15,429 bases of DNA, taken from contig JAKLQT010000019.1 of the NCBI GenBank assembly GCA_022013205.1, positions 1 to 15,429 of the forward strand, read 5' to 3'. Under the pieces are notes generated by a model. The model was not told where the DNA came from and did no database searches. It saw only the letters and a list, made by a program, of their open reading frames with translations. Each line of letters begins with the position of its first letter. Positions within the stretch are counted from its first letter, which is position 1. Shown here piece after piece: positions 14,377 through 15,429 of the stretch. This stretch comes from Candidatus Omnitrophota bacterium. Lineage in GTDB: Bacteria; Omnitrophota; Gorgyraeia; B26-G9. Made by a program: the position numbers and the translations under genes.

Positions 14377-15261
14377 ATGGTTGCTAAAAATATATCCAAT
14401 AGGAACGGCAGGGCACTTGAATATGACATAGTAACATATTTAATTTCAGAATCTTCGTCTTTTAAATCCGTCTTGACTCAACAAACAAAGAATGATTTAG
14501 CTAGAGATGAAAGTAATTATTTGGAGTTGCCAGAATCTTTAAGAGCAAGTTACGATAAATGTGCCAAGATAGTACACGATTGGTTGCTGCAATTTTTCAA
14601 CGAAAAAAATATTGTGATACATAAGATCACAGATAACGAAGCAAAAAAGGGCGATGTAACAGATATCCCTATTAGTAATGATGATAGAGCGATTAATATA
14701 TCCGTAAAACATAATCATTCTGCGGTTAAGCATCAGCGCCCACCAACAACTGCGAAATGGTGTGGCTTTTCTAAGGGGTCAAGTGAAGATGTTGGGTTTC
14801 GCATGAAGTATGAAGCAATAATAAGCGATTTTTTAAATAGAGCAAAAGAAGAAATGCCAGATGCAGAAAACTTTAGAGATTTAAAAGAAATAGATGATAA
14901 TTATATATCAGAAAATCTGTACAAACCTGTGTGCGCATTGATGGTAAGTACAATAAATAGTTTGTGTAAAAATATTGATAATGTAATAAACCTGTTTAAT
15001 TTTTTAGTAGGATCGGAGAAATTTTTTAAAATTATAGATTTCCCTGATAAAGTTAAAATTCTAGATTTTGAATCTGTAAGGATGCCAGAACAGGTAGAAG
15101 CTTCCATGAAGGGAGAAAGCTATATAATTCTTGATTTTTCTAATGGGTTTGTTTTGTCAATGCGGTTGCATACAGCTGCTTCTAAAATGGGTAAGAGCTT
15201 AAAATTTGATACGCAACCAATGAAATTGCCCGAAGTAGAAGAAATTAATATTCAGAAGTAA
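14377..15261 (+). CDS. HaeIII-family type II restriction endonuclease
   Basis: The 294-residue protein matches my memory of the HaeIII endonuclease family in segments spread along its length. These are an N-terminal GRALEYDIVTYL, then LPESLRASYDKCAK (about 51-64), a core GDVTDIPIS (92-100), then ISVKHNHSAVKHQR (about 108-121), and a C-terminal block RLHTAASKMGKSLKFD. The D93/D96 ... S-V-K111 arrangement fits a PD-(D/E)xK nuclease core. HaeIII cuts GG^CC, so GGCC is the predicted site by family, not by any direct evidence here. The gene lies 17 bp after a controller-type regulator and 12 bp before a vsr gene. No methyltransferase is seen in the window; it is expected to the right. The gene is clearly AT-richer than genes left of the tRNA, consistent with transfer. 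No truncation or missing motif is apparent. Confidence 0.85.
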   Translation: MVAKNISNRNGRALEYDIVTYLISESSSFKSVLTQQTKNDLARDESNYLELPESLRASYDKCAKIVHDWLLQFFNEKNIVIHKITDNEAKKGDVTDIPISNDDRAINISVKHNHSAVKHQRPPTTAKWCGFSKGSSEDVGFRMKYEAIISDFLNRAKEEMPDAENFRDLKEIDDNYISENLYKPVCALMVSTINSLCKNIDNVINLFNFLVGSEKFFKIIDFPDKVKILDFESVRMPEQVEASMKGESYIILDFSNGFVLSMRLHTAASKMGKSLKFDTQPMKLPEVEEINIQK

Positions 15262-15273
15262 GGCAAAAAAGTT

Positions 15274-15429
15274 ATGGCTTTTAAATTTAAAACTACAGCC
15301 GAACGATCCGAGCTGATGAAGAAAATCAAAAGCGATAAAACGACGCCAGAAATATTGCTTCAAAAAGCTCTCCGCAAAGAAAAGATTAAATTTAAAAAAA
15401 ATTATAAGAAATTGCCAGGAGTTCCAGAC
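15274..15429 (+). CDS. vsr: Vsr very-short-patch mismatch endonuclease (3' end beyond window)
   Basis: The first 52 codons are present before the window ends. They carry the Vsr N-terminal signature: RSELMKKIKSDKTTPEILL, then QKALRKEKIKFKKNYKKLPGVPD, matching the family pattern RSxxMxxIxxKxTxPExxLRxxLxxxGxRYR...LPGxPD. Vsr nicks beside T in T:G mismatches produced when 5-methylcytosine deaminates, so it travels with C5-methyltransferases of restriction-modification systems. Here it follows a HaeIII-family endonuclease by 12 bp, which agrees with a GGm5CC-type methylase as partner. The start is ATG 15274; AAGG about 10 nt upstream is a weak ribosome site. The conserved final D of LPGxPD, part of the active site, is the last visible residue; the rest cannot be judged. 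Confidence 0.88.
   Translation, partial: MAFKFKTTAERSELMKKIKSDKTTPEILLQKALRKEKIKFKKNYKKLPGVPD

Overview
The window looks like a chromosomal segment of a Gram-negative, anaerobic or fermentative bacterium. The evidence is a one-piece pyruvate:ferredoxin oxidoreductase, type IV pilus retraction ATPases, a transmembrane chemoreceptor, exported rhodanese and thioredoxin/CcdA-type redox proteins, and sigma70-like promoters with good Shine-Dalgarno sites. The style (moderate GC, many exported proteins, a small GIY-YIG gene beside a tRNA) reminds me of uncultured lineages such as Omnitrophota, but nothing here proves a taxon.

Layout. 1-1744: two consecutive PilT/PilU-type ATPase genes; the first is cut by the window edge and has eroded catalytic motifs, the second is nearly canonical. 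1904-5547: a strong promoter and the nifJ/por gene. 5600-6608: promoter, exported double-rhodanese protein and a strong terminator. 6710-8338: a membrane protein with two N-terminal thioredoxin-like domains fused to a CcdA/DsbD-type electron-transfer core. 8303-10015 (minus): a methyl-accepting chemotaxis protein whose 3' end overlaps the previous gene by 36 bp. 10056-10123: back-to-back promoters for the chemoreceptor (minus) and for a tandem pair of HD-GYP genes (plus). 10163-12667: a stand-alone HD-GYP phosphodiesterase, then a diverged exported paralogue fused to a cytidine-deaminase-like zinc domain (HAE ... PCxxC). That fusion is the most unusual protein here.

12668-13503 is an RNA- and repeat-rich stretch. 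It holds a roughly 126-nt three-way-junction-like inverted repeat (12831-12956), two T-arm-like tandem repeats, an AT palindrome, tRNA-Ser(GGA) and a second three-way-junction-like inverted repeat that starts inside the tRNA's CCA end. A small GIY-YIG nuclease gene follows, and after it come partial copies of tRNA 3'-end sequence (13774-13808). I read this as a candidate tRNA-targeted GIY-YIG mini-cassette.

14153-15429 is an AT-richer restriction island: an XRE controller-type regulator, a HaeIII-family type II restriction endonuclease, and the start of a Vsr mismatch endonuclease running off the window. The order suggests that a C5-cytosine methyltransferase lies just beyond the right edge. 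The tRNA-Ser, mini-cassette and restriction genes together look like an acquired island next to a core region of pilus, fermentation, redox and signalling genes.
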